Notes under the pieces: model-generated | The model's database searches: none | The model's input: the letters and a program-made list of their open reading frames with translations, nothing else | What the model was told of the DNA's origin: nothing | In this document: piece by piece, positions 1-6,247 of the stretch | Position numbering within the stretch: position 1 is the stretch's first letter | How the letters are laid out: every line of letters begins with the position of its first letter | Made by a program: the position numbers and the translations under genes | Origin: PVC group bacterium | Lineage (GTDB): Bacteria; Verrucomicrobiota; Kiritimatiellia; CAIKKV01; PXCX01 | Direction of reading: 5' to 3' | Assembly (NCBI GenBank): GCA_003567575.1 | Contig: PWZG01000063.1 | Coordinates: forward strand, 1 to 6,275 | Length of the DNA stretch: 6,275 nucleotides

Positions 1-3000
1 GATCAGCCGGTGTTCAACTATTTGCTGGGAACCACGGCCATCCCGATCCAGCAACACGGGATCGAGGGCAGCAACACGGAGGGGTTCGACGATTTCTGGA
101 GCCTGGACCGGACGACATCGCGCCCGTTCCGTGCGACCACGGCATACGGGCCGCGGTCCCCCTGGGGCGCCGGCACCTACGTGCTCAGCCGGCGTCCGTT
201 TGACGCCATCCATGCGTTCGGAGAAGCCCAGAAGCACCAACCGGGCGTCGACGGCACGCATACATTTCAGTTCGCCTTCGATTTCGAGCCGCGCCATGTG
301 ACCGTCACCGAGGGCGTGATGAACGTGCACCGGATCGAAGGGAGAGTGGTGCCGGCACGTTTCCACGGAACCTTGCTGGCGGTCGATACATGCAACGAAG
401 AGGGCGAACCGCTGATGCGACCGCGCCCGCAAACCGAAATCCGGTTCGTGATCCATGAAAACTTCAGCGATTGGTTTACCGAATCAAACCAAATACATTC
501 AGTGACGACCGACGATTACGGCAATTATACGATCGAGATCCCGCCGGGCCGGTACGGCATCGAGATTCCGGATTTGCCGGGATACTGGGGCGAGAAAGTA
601 TTGAGTCAGGCAACCGGCGCCGACATGGTCGAGCACGGTTGGCCGTATGCCTTTATCAAGCCGGAGGAATGGCGTCAGAATGCCTACAACTCGCCCCATT
701 TTCGTGGGTCGGGGTTGTCTGTCCGTTCGGCGGACGATCGACGGCTCGACCTGGTGGTTCGTAAACAGGTCTACGTGGTGGCCGCCTGGATCAATGAAGC
801 CGCCGGCACCCGGTCCCGCCTGGTGTTCATGGAACCGGACGGCACCACGCACACCCTACCCACCGCCGATTTCCTCGAAATCGAATCGGAGATAATGATC
901 GAGGGTAACGGCATGACCTTCGCCGCCCCGGTCCGAAAACATGGTAGCTCGATGCGCGCCATTTGGACCAATCTGCCGCCCACGACCTACACTTACGCCG
1001 GCACGACGCACCCGTACCTGACCAGCGACTTCGAGATCACTTTCGACGCTTTCGATTGGGGGGCTTATCCGGGTGCAATGCCGCCGGATGAACCACCTCT
1101 CAGTACAGCGATGATCCCGACGCCGATGCGGTATTTCTCGACGTCACCATCGATTGTGTTTAGTGACGAGGATGCAAGGTTTGTCCTTGTTACCGTGAAA
1201 TACCTGCATGACGACAAACTCATGGAGCGCACCACCACTCCGCTTTACTTCGAGTATACCGAATGGCCGGGTCGCCGATTCGTCTATGAGAACCGCGTAA
1301 ATACGGATCGGGCCGTTTACCTGTACATTCAGCATGGCGGGCTGTTTTACGCAGCCACGCGGCATGGCGACGATTGGATAGCGGATACCCGTGGACCGCC
1401 CGCCACGGTCAACCCCGGTCCCTACAACCTGACGGTGATTGCCCGGCATTCAGGCACCCCGGGACCACCCATTCATTCAGGCACCCTGGGATCGCCCATT
1501 CCCGATCTGCCGTTCGATCTGCTCCAGGACGGTGTTACTTATCAAACGCCCCACCAATTCAATGGCCTGACCGGTAGCGCCGCATTGGGTGAACCGGCTG
1601 ATATTCCCAGCGCCTGGGAATGGTCTCGGGTCGATTACAAAACACATCCGTCCGGCGGCGCGGCCGCGGTGCTGGCAACCATCAATGCGCGGCCCATTGT
1701 CAATTTGACCGGCGTCCTGGCGCATGCCGTACACGGAGACCCGATCAGTAATGCGGCGGTCCGGTTGGTTCACGCCGACGGCGCCGTACCGTGGCGAGGA
1801 ATGATCGCGACCGAGGTGCCCAGCGCCCGCACGGATCACGAAGGGCGATTCACATTCAACACAATTCGCTCCGGCATGGGCCCCTATATGCTCGAGACGC
1901 AGCATCCCGGGTATTTCCCGACGCGAACCCGAATCGCCTGGCACGATTTGCTGACGGAACTCCATCCCGAAGGTTTCAGCGCGGCGCTCGATGCCCCGAT
2001 CCCCTTGACGCCGATAGTCGTTGATTTGGACTTGGACGACTGGAATCGTCATGGCTCGGTCTTGCACGGCGTGCGCTCGGCCGGCGCTGATCAAGCCGAG
2101 GAAACGGAGGCCGCGCTTACCCTGACGGTGGTTGCTTCCACGGCCGTTGAAGATCAGACGTTCGACCTGCCCGATTATGACGATGCCCAGGGCCAGCCCG
2201 GCGCGGTGCAAGAGCTGACGCTGACGGATACCCTGGAAACGGTTTGGCTGGTCGATGCCCGCTGGCGGGATGACGGCAACGGCCAACTGATCTCCCAGTT
2301 ACCCGCTGCTGCCGACAATTTCTTCCCGAAAACGGTCACGCATCTTCCGCGACCGGACGATCCCGCCGGCATCGACGCCTGGATGCGTTTCATGCAGGCG
2401 AACGGCGCCTTCTACCGGCGCTACGATGTCGGAGGCAATCGTGCGTCCGCCGTCGTCACCGGACAGGTCAGCGTGGCCGAGCTGCCGCCGGGTCCCGTCC
2501 ATCCGGTGTTGACGGTCGTTACCCGCAATGGCGGCCGAACCATCTTGTCGATGGGAACCGATAGACTGCATTCGGTGGCGCTACCCCGCTGGCTGGCCTT
2601 TGCGTCCGATATCTTTGCGATGGCCTCCTCGATCCAGGGAACCTATGCCGAGATCAAGGAAACCTACGCTTCCAAGCAGCCGGACGGAAAACTGGCGGTG
2701 CTTCCCATCCTCAGCGGCGGGATCGAGGAAGAAGACGGCTACCTGCGCTATTCCTACGGGGTGGGTGTATCATGGAAAGAGGGCGCCAATGCGCCCGGTG
2801 AAGGCGGATTAGGTATCGGGCCGGGAGTCCTGGGACTCGAATTCGAATCGGAGGCCGCGATCGGGTTTGACGGTCAAAGCGGCGACCTGTCCTTCGAGGT
2901 TGGCGGCAGTATCGGTCGCGAGGAAATCGAAATCACCGATTACATGCCGCGTTTCGCGCGCGCCCTGGGTGTGGAAGGCGCGATCAACCAGGTCAGCGGC

Positions 3001-5499
3001 GTGGCCTCGACCACCCGCAGCGGCGCCTTTGAAGGCGGCGAATGGACCGAACGCGAACTCGAAACCATGGTCGGCGCCTCGATCGATCTGATGCTGCGCT
3101 ATAACCTCGAGGGCATCACCGGCCGCTTGCCTTATGTCGGACCGTTTATCCCCGCGGCGGATCGCAGTGGGCTGCTGCAACTCTTCGCCCGGTTGGACGC
3201 CGGCGGGCGCGTTGAAACGCGCCAGGTGTGGCGTACGATTGAACCGGAACGGGTCGCGGTGGGCGAGGAATGGCCCAACGGTTACATTATTCCCGATCCG
3301 GAGGCAGAGCCCGTGATTCCGGCGCGGCATGCGTTCGGCGGCGCCACCGAACCGGAATTCGAGACCGAGAATGCTTTCGCGCTGGGCTTGACCTTTGCCT
3401 CCAGTTTTGAAGGCAGTGCGCTTGGCGATGCCTTGTACCTCCAGGTCGGCCTCGAAATCACCGGAAACGAAAGCGACCTGGTCGCGGGCCAACCCTCCCT
3501 GGTCATCCTCCCCAACCTCAGTGGCAACTATCCGCCGATCCGGCGCGCATCGGGCGATGTGAACGCCTTCGCCAATGCGCGGCTCGATCTTTATATTACG
3601 GAAATCGAAAAGAACTGGACCTTGAACCTGGCCCGACTGGACCACCAGTTCGGCACCAGTAACCTGATGACCATGGCCGATCTGACGATTCTAGTCAGGG
3701 AATCGCCCAGGCCGGCGACCGAGTTCGACGGCGTTTTCCCGATCCTGGCACGGAATTTGCCGGCCGGATCGTCCTACGCCCTGCTGGGCAATCGCCTGGT
3801 GTTCGGCCTGTACGATGACGCGACGCAAACGACCCGGCTGATGCTGAGCCGGTACGATGGCGAGGTCTTCGGGACGGCGACACCGCTGGCGACCGTCGAA
3901 GGGCTGGGCTTGATCCGGCTGACCGATCTGGGTGCCGACCGCCTGCTGCTGGTTTGGGAAGAACGACCCGGCTTCGGCCGGCGACCGACTGCCGCCTCGA
4001 TCGTCAAGACCTCGTTTTTCGAGGACGATGCCTGGAGCGAGCCGCAAACCGCATTGGTATCGGACGGAACCCTTGTCAATGTCGCGGTGTTCATGACCGC
4101 GGAACGGCTCAGCATCATGAGTATCGAGTCGCCGGAGAGCCATGATAGCTCACTCGCGCGTATACGCGCGTTCGTCTACAATCCGTCGGATGAAACCTGG
4201 TCATTCGCCCGCAATATCCGCTCGCACGCCACCGTCCCGGATTCCGCGATGGCCTGCGTCGCCGCCGGTATCGATGGGACATGGAGCGACGAGCCGGGCC
4301 GCATCGTGTATGTCCAGAACAATCAATCGGTTTCGTCGCGCTACTGGGATGGGGAACGGATTGCCGTTCCGGGGAAAAGCGAGTTTTCCTACATCACCGC
4401 CGGCCCGGTTCAACGCATCGGGATGTGCGCCCAGGAAACCAGCGGCAACCTGTTTCTCGGGCTTGCCGGCACCGATGGGCGTATCCGGTTGCGACGCTAC
4501 ACACCCGATCCGGCCAGGGACCCCGAAAACCCGGATTACGATTGGAATGCACGGTCCGCGGCGGTCATGTGGCCTGACTTGGGTGTCCTGGAACCGGATG
4601 CCGGCGCGGTGGATGAGCTGGCCTGCGCCTGGCTCCCCGATCCCGGCCGATTGCTGACCGTTTGGTCGCGGAACGGATCGTTGTTTTGCAACTTCACGGA
4701 TCCCGACGACATGGCCGGCGGCGTTTCCCACCCGGTAAGTTCCAACCTGGGCGGCGTTTACAGCGATCTGCAAATCCAGCCGGACGGCCCGGACGCGGCG
4801 TTGATCCTGGCCCGCTTCAAAGCGGCCGGTGTGCAAGAGCTGCGCGTGTTCCGAGTGTCGCCGCCCGAGGGGCTGATCGGTCCGGATCCTGATATATATA
4901 CGTTGGTTTACCGCGGCGGGGTTGCGGGCGAGATCATCGGCGTATCCACGCAGCAGGTGGCCATGGGCCATAGCGGGTCTGCCGTCGAGGCCGTTAGACG
5001 GGATACATCGATCGTATTCCGTGGCTGGAGCGATGGCCGATCGGATAATCCGCGGACCGATGCCAACGTCTGGCGAAACCTGGCGGTCCAGGCGGTCTTC
5101 CGCACTCAGGGCGGCGCCGACCCGGATTGGTACGCGAATCACGGGTATACCCCGGACTACGGCCAAACCTGGAGTGATTTAGATCAACAAACCGTACCCG
5201 GAAAAAACTCGACCCTACTCGATGAATATGTCGCCGACACCGATCCAAGCGACCCGACGTCCAGGTTCCGTATCCTGTCCGTGGAACGCGGTCCGCCCCA
5301 TACGGTGGTTTTTCAACCCGCTTCGTCACCCCGAGTGTATACCCTCAAATATGTGACCGATCTGACAAGCGGCGCCTGGAGCAATGTACCCGGCGCCGGA
5401 CCGCGCATCGGTGCGGGCGACCGGGACGCGCTGTCCGATACCAACAACCCGCCCAGGGGACCCTTCTACCGACTGGAAGTCGATGTGCCGTCCGAATGA
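1..5499 (+). CDS. Giant secreted/surface mosaic protein, 5' partial
   Basis: The frame is open from the first base; the GTG at position 10 is only the first in-window start codon and is probably internal, so the true start and any signal peptide lie upstream. Numbering residues from that GTG, visible parts are: two carboxypeptidase-regulatory-like beta folds (about 107-197 with TTDDYGNYTI and PPGRYGIEI; about 565-650 with TDHEGRFTF and HPGYFP); a Pro/Gly linker at 480-497; a glycine-rich amphipathic beta region (898-1235); a seven-fold propeller-like region (1258-1617); an InlB-like repeat with FRGWSDG and DNPRTDANV (1630-1697); and a TDPSDP linker followed by a beta module ending FYRLEV. It has very few cysteines and no visible catalytic motif, transmembrane helix, LPXTG or PEP-CTERM tail. 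By module style this resembles large exported proteins of PVC-group bacteria, with a likely envelope, adhesion or binding role. That it is a long exported multidomain protein is fairly sure; its specific function is unknown. Confidence 0.9.
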   Translation, partial: DQPVFNYLLGTTAIPIQQHGIEGSNTEGFDDFWSLDRTTSRPFRATTAYGPRSPWGAGTYVLSRRPFDAIHAFGEAQKHQPGVDGTHTFQFAFDFEPRHVTVTEGVMNVHRIEGRVVPARFHGTLLAVDTCNEEGEPLMRPRPQTEIRFVIHENFSDWFTESNQIHSVTTDDYGNYTIEIPPGRYGIEIPDLPGYWGEKVLSQATGADMVEHGWPYAFIKPEEWRQNAYNSPHFRGSGLSVRSADDRRLDLVVRKQVYVVAAWINEAAGTRSRLVFMEPDGTTHTLPTADFLEIESEIMIEGNGMTFAAPVRKHGSSMRAIWTNLPPTTYTYAGTTHPYLTSDFEITFDAFDWGAYPGAMPPDEPPLSTAMIPTPMRYFSTSPSIVFSDEDARFVLVTVKYLHDDKLMERTTTPLYFEYTEWPGRRFVYENRVNTDRAVYLYIQHGGLFYAATRHGDDWIADTRGPPATVNPGPYNLTVIARHSGTPGPPIHSGTLGSPIPDLPFDLLQDGVTYQTPHQFNGLTGSAALGEPADIPSAWEWSRVDYKTHPSGGAAAVLATINARPIVNLTGVLAHAVHGDPISNAAVRLVHADGAVPWRGMIATEVPSARTDHEGRFTFNTIRSGMGPYMLETQHPGYFPTRTRIAWHDLLTELHPEGFSAALDAPIPLTPIVVDLDLDDWNRHGSVLHGVRSAGADQAEETEAALTLTVVASTAVEDQTFDLPDYDDAQGQPGAVQELTLTDTLETVWLVDARWRDDGNGQLISQLPAAADNFFPKTVTHLPRPDDPAGIDAWMRFMQANGAFYRRYDVGGNRASAVVTGQVSVAELPPGPVHPVLTVVTRNGGRTILSMGTDRLHSVALPRWLAFASDIFAMASSIQGTYAEIKETYASKQPDGKLAVLPILSGGIEEEDGYLRYSYGVGVSWKEGANAPGEGGLGIGPGVLGLEFESEAAIGFDGQSGDLSFEVGGSIGREEIEITDYMPRFARALGVEGAINQVSGVASTTRSGAFEGGEWTERELETMVGASIDLMLRYNLEGITGRLPYVGPFIPAADRSGLLQLFARLDAGGRVETRQVWRTIEPERVAVGEEWPNGYIIPDPEAEPVIPARHAFGGATEPEFETENAFALGLTFASSFEGSALGDALYLQVGLEITGNESDLVAGQPSLVILPNLSGNYPPIRRASGDVNAFANARLDLYITEIEKNWTLNLARLDHQFGTSNLMTMADLTILVRESPRPATEFDGVFPILARNLPAGSSYALLGNRLVFGLYDDATQTTRLMLSRYDGEVFGTATPLATVEGLGLIRLTDLGADRLLLVWEERPGFGRRPTAASIVKTSFFEDDAWSEPQTALVSDGTLVNVAVFMTAERLSIMSIESPESHDSSLARIRAFVYNPSDETWSFARNIRSHATVPDSAMACVAAGIDGTWSDEPGRIVYVQNNQSVSSRYWDGERIAVPGKSEFSYITAGPVQRIGMCAQETSGNLFLGLAGTDGRIRLRRYTPDPARDPENPDYDWNARSAAVMWPDLGVLEPDAGAVDELACAWLPDPGRLLTVWSRNGSLFCNFTDPDDMAGGVSHPVSSNLGGVYSDLQIQPDGPDAALILARFKAAGVQELRVFRVSPPEGLIGPDPDIYTLVYRGGVAGEIIGVSTQQVAMGHSGSAVEAVRRDTSIVFRGWSDGRSDNPRTDANVWRNLAVQAVFRTQGGADPDWYANHGYTPDYGQTWSDLDQQTVPGKNSTLLDEYVADTDPSDPTSRFRILSVERGPPHTVVFQPASSPRVYTLKYVTDLTSGAWSNVPGAGPRIGAGDRDALSDTNNPPRGPFYRLEVDVPSE
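328..600 (+). other. Carboxypeptidase-regulatory-like beta domain 1 within the large protein
   Basis: Residues about 107-197 read HRIEGRVV at the start, then TTDDYGNYTIEIPPGRYGIEI and PGY. This is the usual order of the CarboxypepD_reg/transthyretin-like fold: an opening G-x-V strand, a T-D-x-x-G-x-Y/F strand pair, a P-x-G-x-Y turn and a closing strand ending in GY. The stretch between the first strand and the TTDDYG motif (about 115-165) is longer than typical, so an insertion is likely. Such folds are non-catalytic structural or binding modules in exported proteins. The assignment rests on motif order alone. Confidence 0.55.
1447..1500 (+). repeat. 27-bp in-frame tandem duplication (two 9-codon units)
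   Basis: Units 1447-1473 and 1474-1500 abut directly and match at 24 of 27 bases. They encode HSGTPGPPI followed by HSGTLGSPI. All three differences fall within two codons (CCG to CTG, CCA to TCG), and both change the amino acid. The unit is a multiple of three, so the frame is kept. It lies in a Pro/Gly-rich linker between the first beta-rich part and the second carboxypeptidase-regulatory-like fold, and simply lengthens that linker. Seen directly in the sequence. Confidence 0.92.
1702..1959 (+). other. Carboxypeptidase-regulatory-like beta domain 2 within the large protein
   Basis: Residues about 565-650 carry NLTGVL, then GDPISNAAVRLVHADG, then TDHEGRFTF (608-616), then YMLETQHPGYFP (626-637). 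This is a close match to the canonical CarboxypepD_reg layout: G-x-V strand, D-P-x-x-x-A-x-V-x-L strand, T-D-x-x-G-x-F-x-F strand, and a final strand ending in HPGY. It is the most recognisable fold in the N-terminal half of the protein. It is a structural or binding module with no catalytic residues. Confidence 0.75.
2701..3714 (+). other. Unassigned glycine-rich amphipathic beta region
   Basis: Residues about 898-1235 show many short segments with alternating hydrophobic and polar or acidic residues, such as GVLGLEFESEAAIGFDG, DLSFEVGGSIGREEIEI, LYLQVGLEITG and ARLDLYITEIEKNWTLNLARL, separated by glycine-rich turns. This pattern fits a beta-sandwich, solenoid or barrel-like sheet. A short helix-prone segment precedes it (about 861-890, with AFASDIFAMASSIQGTYAEI). 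I do not recognise a family. The alternation is seen directly; the fold is inferred. Confidence 0.4.
3781..4860 (+). other. Probable seven-bladed beta-propeller within the large protein
   Basis: A strand of the form G/D/E-R-L-x-x-x-x recurs seven times: NRLVFGLY (about 1261), DRLLLVWEE (1310), ERLSIMSIE (1365), GRIVYVQNN (1430), GNLFLGLAG (1479), GRLLTVWSR (1546) and AALILARF (1596). Spacings are about 49-67 residues, as expected for propeller blades. Several repeats continue with an aromatic/charged strand and a turn ending in W-S or D-G, such as EDDAWSEPQTAL, NPSDETWSFARNI and YWDGERIAVPG. The layout is like sialidase-type or kelch-like propellers, but no Asp-box or catalytic residues are evident, so a binding or scaffold role is more likely. 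The repeat is seen in the translation; the fold is inferred. Confidence 0.5.
4155..4170. repeat. 16-bp perfect palindrome, fully alternating pyrimidine-purine
   Basis: CGCGCG, TATA and CGCGCG join into a perfect self-complementary 16-mer inside the propeller-coding region. It alternates pyrimidine and purine at every step, and the alternation extends one base to 4171. Such tracts can extrude a cruciform or adopt the Z form under supercoiling. It encodes part of SLARIRAF in a region of no special protein motif, so it may be a codon-choice accident. Confidence 0.85.
4897..5100 (+). other. Divergent InlB B-repeat-like domain
   Basis: Residues about 1630-1697 run from YTLVYRGGVAGEI through QQVAMGHSGSAVEAV to FRGWSDGRSDNPRTDANV and LAVQAVF. 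This is the characteristic order of the divergent InlB/Listeria-Bacteroides beta-grasp repeat: a Y-T-L strand, a G-x-I turn, Q-x-V-x-x-G, a W-S-D-G core and D-N-P-R-T-D-x-N-V, closing with V-x-A-x-F. Only one copy is present, whereas such repeats are often tandem. They are extracellular modules in bacterial surface and secreted proteins. Confidence 0.8.
5122..5496 (+). other. C-terminal linker and terminal beta module typical of PVC-group secreted proteins
   Basis: Residues about 1705-1829 start with PDWYANHGYTPDYGQTW, continue to LLDEYVADTDPSDPTSRFRI, and end with YTLKYVTDLTSGAWSNVPG and FYRLEVDVP. The EYxAxTDPxDP signature is often preceded by a thrombospondin-3-like D-x-D-x-D-G calcium loop, but here that stretch is SDLDQQTVPGKNSTL, so most calcium ligands are missing. 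The final module (R-x-Y-T-L, D-L-x-x-G-x-W, F-Y-R-L-x-V) recurs at the C-terminus of many exported proteins in Kiritimatiellota and Verrucomicrobiota, as I recall them. Its role is unknown; sorting or anchoring is one possibility. Confidence 0.6.
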
Positions 5500-5732
5500 T
5501 CCACTGAAGCATACCATGGCCATTTCCCCATTTTCCGCCGACGGATCCCCCGGCCATGCCGGTGATGCCCTCTCGCAGCCGGTGCGATGACTTCCAGGCG
5601 TGCGGACGACTTCGGATAGTGCCGCGGGTTGCCCGTCACCAGAGCCACGTTCGCCGTCCGCGCGCACTCAAGAAACGGCGCATCATCCGGATCGGGCAAC
5701 CCGGTGGCTGCCTCCTCGGTCGGTGCAAACAT
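5466..5732 (-). pseudogene. C-terminal remnant of a PIN-domain toxin-like ribonuclease
   Basis: Reading leftwards from ATG 5732-5730, the peptide contains LPDPDDAPFLECA, VALVTGNPRHYPKSS and RLEVIAPA. This is the C-terminal third of PIN-family toxins (the COG1569-type VapC-like ribonucleases), where the D-P-D-D and T-G-N/D residues contribute to the metal-binding acidic site. Homology ends at about 5574; the usual final S-P-x-E-F-L is replaced by an unrelated arginine/histidine-rich tail, and the frame stays open to 5466, where it overlaps the 3' end of the large gene. Upstream there is an in-frame stop at 5739-5741, and no frame nearby encodes the D-T-N-V-L N-terminus or an antitoxin. About 90-95 residues are therefore missing and activity is unlikely. 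It converges with the large gene. Sure of the family, fairly sure it is broken. Confidence 0.72.
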
Positions 5733-5960
5733 CGCGGCTTAGCCACAATATGTGGCCCACCTGCTTTTCCTGATTCTGAATAGGAACAGGCGCTTTATCG
5801 GTTAGATTAATCAGAGGGAGAGCGGTTCAATCTGGCGGCGGCTCGGGACGGGGTCGAATGGCAAGATCGATCTGGATAATCGGCTAAGCGGATGAAGTGA
5901 TAGATGCTTATAGCCTCTTGAACGAAAGCCGCTCTGTTGCTGCGAATTTTGGGTTAGTAA
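5733..5960. other. Intergenic stretch without a convincing gene
   Basis: Neither strand shows a reading frame with recognisable motifs. G+C is about 50%, below that of the large gene. Visible small structures are a perfect 6-bp-arm hairpin, GCCACA-ATA-TGTGGC, at 5742-5756, an 8-bp palindrome GATTAATC at 5805-5812, and a loose inverted repeat pairing AGAGCGGTTCAA (5819-5830) with TTGAA plus CCGCTCT (5918-5935), interrupted by six bases. None has a T-tract or other sign of a terminator. It may be decayed DNA that once held the rest of the PIN gene. Confidence 0.5.
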
Positions 5961-6062
5961 GGTCGGCCCAGACCCTTGGGCCGGCCCCGTCAACATCCCG
6001 CGGCTGGGGGTGCCCCAGGGTCTGGACCACCCCTGCTAAAACAGGGTAGATAACAGACCTGT
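5961..6062. repeat. GC-rich inverted-repeat island, possible structured RNA or palindromic element
   Basis: Positions 5961-5970 pair with 5977-5986 over 10 bp with one G-T wobble and a 6-base loop. Positions 5968-5980 also pair with 6013-6025 over 12 of 13 bases, so these two stems compete for the same bases. A third stem, CCCTG/CAGGG, forms at 6031-6035 and 6042-6046 with loop CTAAAA, and ACAGG (6041-6045) can alternatively pair with CCTGT (6058-6062). G+C is about 72% over 5961-6040, well above both flanks. No T-tract follows on either strand, so it is not a classical intrinsic terminator. It could be a REP/MITE-like palindromic element, an attenuator or leader-type RNA, or a recombination remnant. 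The pairings are seen; the role is unknown. Confidence 0.55.
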
Positions 6063-6127
6063 CCCTTGGATTTCCTCTGACAGCGATCATTGTTGTTCTT
6101 TTGCTTCAATAGAGTTGAGAGAGAAAG

Positions 6128-6208
6128 ATGCTTATCATTTACGCACAATTATGCAAGGATATGTTCGCTTTTGCAAGACAAAGAACACGGGAACACGACA
6201 AGCGTTAA
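6128..6208 (+). CDS. Possible 26-residue small protein
   Basis: ATG at 6128 opens a 26-codon frame ending in TAA at 6206-6208, beginning MLIIYAQLCKDMFAF and ending in a basic tail RTREHDKR. A purine-rich run, GAGAGAGAAAG, immediately precedes the ATG and could act as a ribosome-binding site, although its spacing is close. It lies in the AT-rich end of the window, after the structured island. No family is recognised, and a frame of this length can occur by chance. It could be a leader peptide for the possible gene starting at 6248. Confidence 0.2.
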   Translation: MLIIYAQLCKDMFAFARQRTREHDKR

Positions 6209-6211
6209 CGC
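6202..6211. promoter_or_regulatory. 10-bp perfect palindrome GCGTTAACGC
   Basis: A perfect self-complementary decamer sits 37 bases upstream of the ATG at 6248, in AT-rich DNA, and overlaps the stop codon of the small frame ending at 6208. Its size and position would suit half of an operator or a dimeric regulator site, but no second copy is present in the window and no promoter boxes can be placed with confidence. Confidence 0.25.
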
Positions 6212-6247
6212 ATTCATGGTGGACGTAACAAAGACAGGCTTGAAGTA

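Noticed and set aside
1..4. GATC at the very first base as a sign of a restriction-fragment clone end
   Set aside because: A four-base site at the edge is not evidence by itself; the window cut may be arbitrary.
10..12. GTG as the true start of the large gene
   Set aside because: The frame is open upstream to base 1 (codons for Asp-Gln-Pro), no ribosome-binding site can be assessed, and no signal peptide follows, so the gene most likely starts outside the window.
1477..2286. Long reverse-strand reading frame of 269 codons antisense to the large gene
   Set aside because: It has no recognisable motifs, is rich in Arg, Gly and Gln as expected of antisense reading of GC-rich DNA, and lies wholly opposite conserved modules of the forward protein.
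2809..3645. Reverse-strand reading frame of 278 codons
   Set aside because: Same reasoning: a shadow of the forward gene produced by high G+C and few reverse stops, with no family signature.
4201..5166. Reverse-strand reading frame of 321 codons opposite the propeller and InlB-like region
   Set aside because: The forward frame here encodes clear InlB-like motifs; the reverse translation shows no domain and has shadow-like composition.
5550..5562. CCGGC-CAT-GCCGG hairpin as the terminator of the large gene
   Set aside because: Only a 5-bp stem with a 3-base loop and no T-tract on either strand; it also lies at the end of the PIN-like remnant.
5811..6090. Two short reverse-strand frames (about 60 codons each) between the PIN remnant and the AT-rich end
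   Set aside because: No motifs and no convincing ribosome-binding sites; part of each runs through the inverted-repeat island or DNA with no coding character.
5902..6135. AGATGCTTAT occurring twice (5902-5911 and 6126-6135) as possible element boundaries or target-site repeats
   Set aside because: A 10-base match within several hundred bases has an appreciable chance of being random, and no longer homology or transposase surrounds it.
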